NCBI GenBank assembly: GCA_945900455.1
Contig: CAMDJH010000039.1
Span: 1 to 32,801 of the forward strand
Direction: 5' to 3'
DNA: 32,801 nt
Source: Akkermansia muciniphila
GTDB lineage: Bacteria > Verrucomicrobiota > Verrucomicrobiia > Limisphaerales > UBA9464
Below the pieces are notes generated by a model that searched no databases, was not told where the DNA came from, and worked only from the letters and a program-made list of their open reading frames with translations. Of this stretch, positions 31,644-32,801 are shown piece by piece. Positions within the stretch are counted from its first letter, which is position 1. Each line of letters opens with the position of its first letter. The translations under genes were made by a program, and so were the position numbers.

Positions 31644-32801
31644 TCAATACTTCAATCGGTAATACCGGCTGCCCGCATTGGCCGGAAGAGTCACTACATT
31701 TCGGCCATTAGTTATGACAACCTCAGCCGTCACCGGCAGCCAGGTGTTGTCAAGATTAGCCTCCGATTGGAGGATAAATATTTCCGGCGTAACGGGCCAG
31801 GAAAGGGACACATTCCCGCCGGAGTAAGCGATGCTCAGCGTAGGCCGGGCAGGAGGAGTGACCCCGGCCGCTGCCGTGCCATCCCCGAGGATAATCCGGG
31901 CAATGCGGTTTTGCGGCTTCTCATTCAAGCCGCTAAAGCCACCCACCATGTAGACTCGGTTGGTCACCGGCCCAAAGTTATTCGTCTCACCCAATTGGTA
32001 CGCAAAACGCCATACGGTACTCACGCTCGTCGTGATACCCAGACCGGGGTCAAAGGTCGGATCGATCGTGCCATTCGCATTCAACCGCGCAAACCCGGAA
32101 ATGGGATAATCGCCAATCATCGGGAATGTTCCGCCAATCAACATCTTCCCATCCGGCTGCAACAAAATGGAGCGCAACTCCACGCCGGTTATTCCGATTC
32201 CTACGCCCGGATCAAAACTGGCGTCCAAACTGCCGTTCGGGTTGATTCGCACAATGTTGGCGCGGGGCTGTCCGCCGTATTCTGAAAAAGTGCCGACCGC
32301 CAAGATTTTCCCATCCGGCTGCAGCGTCATCGCGTACATCAATCCGCCGGCGGCCCCGATCCCGGGATCAAAACTGGTGTCCAAGCTGCCGTCGCTATTG
32401 AGCCGGGCGATATAGTTCCGCGTCACGCCATTGACGTTGGCAAACCCGCCACACACCAGAATTTTTTGGTCCGGCTGCACCGTCACATCCCGCACCGTCG
32501 CGTCCACCGAGGGATTAAACGTCTTGTCCAAGCTCCCGTTGGCGTTGACTCGCGCCAATCGGACGTGGTTGACGTCGTCGTTAAAGGCTACGAAATCTCC
32601 CCCATAAACCACCTGCCCGTTCGCCTGCAAATCGAGGCAGAGCGTGCGGGCCCCGCTGACGTTGGCCGTGAGGCCGCCACCGACCCCGGTATCAAAGGTG
32701 GTGTCCAACGATCCGTTGGCATTAACCCGGGCTGAACCGTACCGATCGACACCGTTGTAGCTCAGAAACGGGCCGCAGATCAAAAATTTGCCATCGGGCT
32801 G
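31644..32801 (-). CDS. Delta-60 repeat beta-propeller protein, 5' end outside window
   Basis: The frame stays open to the right edge (it reads QPDGKFLICGPFLSYNG from the last bases), so the N-terminus is missing. The 380-plus visible residues contain five delta-60 repeat units with NGSLDTTFDTG, NGSLDKTFNPS, DGSLDTSFDPG, NGSLDASFDPG and NGTIDPTFDPG, each paired with a QPDGK.L..G.F strand. These form a beta-propeller typical of secreted proteins. The C-terminus is a short beta-rich domain (LSWPVTPEIFILQSEANL ... AGSRYYRLKY) common in verrucomicrobial exported proteins. Probably secreted; function unknown. The TTG codon at 32783 is internal and not a start. Confidence 0.85.
   Translation of the reverse strand, partial: QPDGKFLICGPFLSYNGVDRYGSARVNANGSLDTTFDTGVGGGLTANVSGARTLCLDLQANGQVVYGGDFVAFNDDVNHVRLARVNANGSLDKTFNPSVDATVRDVTVQPDQKILVCGGFANVNGVTRNYIARLNSDGSLDTSFDPGIGAAGGLMYAMTLQPDGKILAVGTFSEYGGQPRANIVRINPNGSLDASFDPGVGIGITGVELRSILLQPDGKMLIGGTFPMIGDYPISGFARLNANGTIDPTFDPGLGITTSVSTVWRFAYQLGETNNFGPVTNRVYMVGGFSGLNEKPQNRIARIILGDGTAAAGVTPPARPTLSIAYSGGNVSLSWPVTPEIFILQSEANLDNTWLPVTAEVVITNGRNVVTLPANAGSRYYRLKY
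32040..32730 (-). repeat. In-gene tandem repeat of about 156-168 bp
   Basis: The delta-60 units are also visible as DNA repeats: the segment (g)atcaaa-ctgg-gtcca--ctgccgtt recurs with drift near 32050, 32207, 32364, 32518 and 32690. Copies at 32207 and 32364 are the most alike, which suggests recent duplication or gene conversion inside the gene. Confidence 0.6.

Overview
The window (about 60% G+C by eye) looks like chromosomal DNA of a free-living Verrucomicrobiota bacterium, probably near the Pedosphaera/Limisphaerales (subdivision 3) branch. The clues are a planctomycete/verrucomicrobial cytochrome cassette (DUF1549/DUF1553, Big2 and PPC-like domains, a WD40-cytochrome fusion), a delta-60 repeat propeller ending in a '...AGSRYYRLKY' tail, a single-chain (alpha2) glycyl-tRNA synthetase, palindromic intergenic repeats of the type common in these phyla, and starts that mostly lack a Shine-Dalgarno sequence. 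The taxonomic call is inference; no rRNA gene is present.

Layout. 1-480: palindromic repeats. 482-2852 (+): glycyl-tRNA synthetase and a DUF2127 membrane protein. 3012-3752 (-): unrecognised membrane-anchored protein. 4095-6118 (+): sugar-type ABC binding lipoprotein and permease, with no ATPase gene beside them. 6233-6769 (+): secreted protein with two CCxxC metal-binding-like domains, then a hairpin shared with a convergent gene. 6936-9411 (-): Tat-exported NHL propeller and an Old Yellow Enzyme alkene reductase with a palindrome just upstream. 9412-10178: remnant of a REP-associated tyrosine transposase (RAYT), REP-like repeats and a pair of 16-bp inverted repeats. 10179-10859 (+): lipase-like hydrolase. 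10878-12804 (-): two overlapping SPFH/band-7 genes. 12880-20184 (-): three large, tightly packed exported proteins (Big2-cytochrome-DUF1549-DUF1553; PPC-like; cytochrome-WD40 with an inserted coiled coil). 20465-22054 (-): CotH-kinase family protein. 22291-24172 (-): short-chain dehydrogenase and D-2-hydroxyacid dehydrogenase. 24638-26281 (+): CocE/NonD hydrolase. 26433-30886 (+): two-gene NAD-dependent formate dehydrogenase. 31034-31420 (+): exported rhodanese with a strong terminator. 31644-32801 (-): delta-60 repeat protein cut by the right edge.

How the genes may work together. The formate dehydrogenase is the clearest metabolic unit. One protein carries NuoE-like and NuoF-like parts with all cluster cysteines, and the other is the molybdenum subunit with a cysteine active site, so together they look able to pass electrons from formate to NAD+. 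The 12880-20184 block reads as one transcription unit of exported haem and beta-propeller proteins; the SPFH pair follows on the same strand and may be co-transcribed. Its function is unknown, and it is the best candidate here for an undescribed system. The two dehydrogenases at 22291-24172 look like an operon for an uncharacterised hydroxyacid or sugar-acid pathway. I see no tRNA, rRNA, CRISPR array, prophage or intact insertion sequence.
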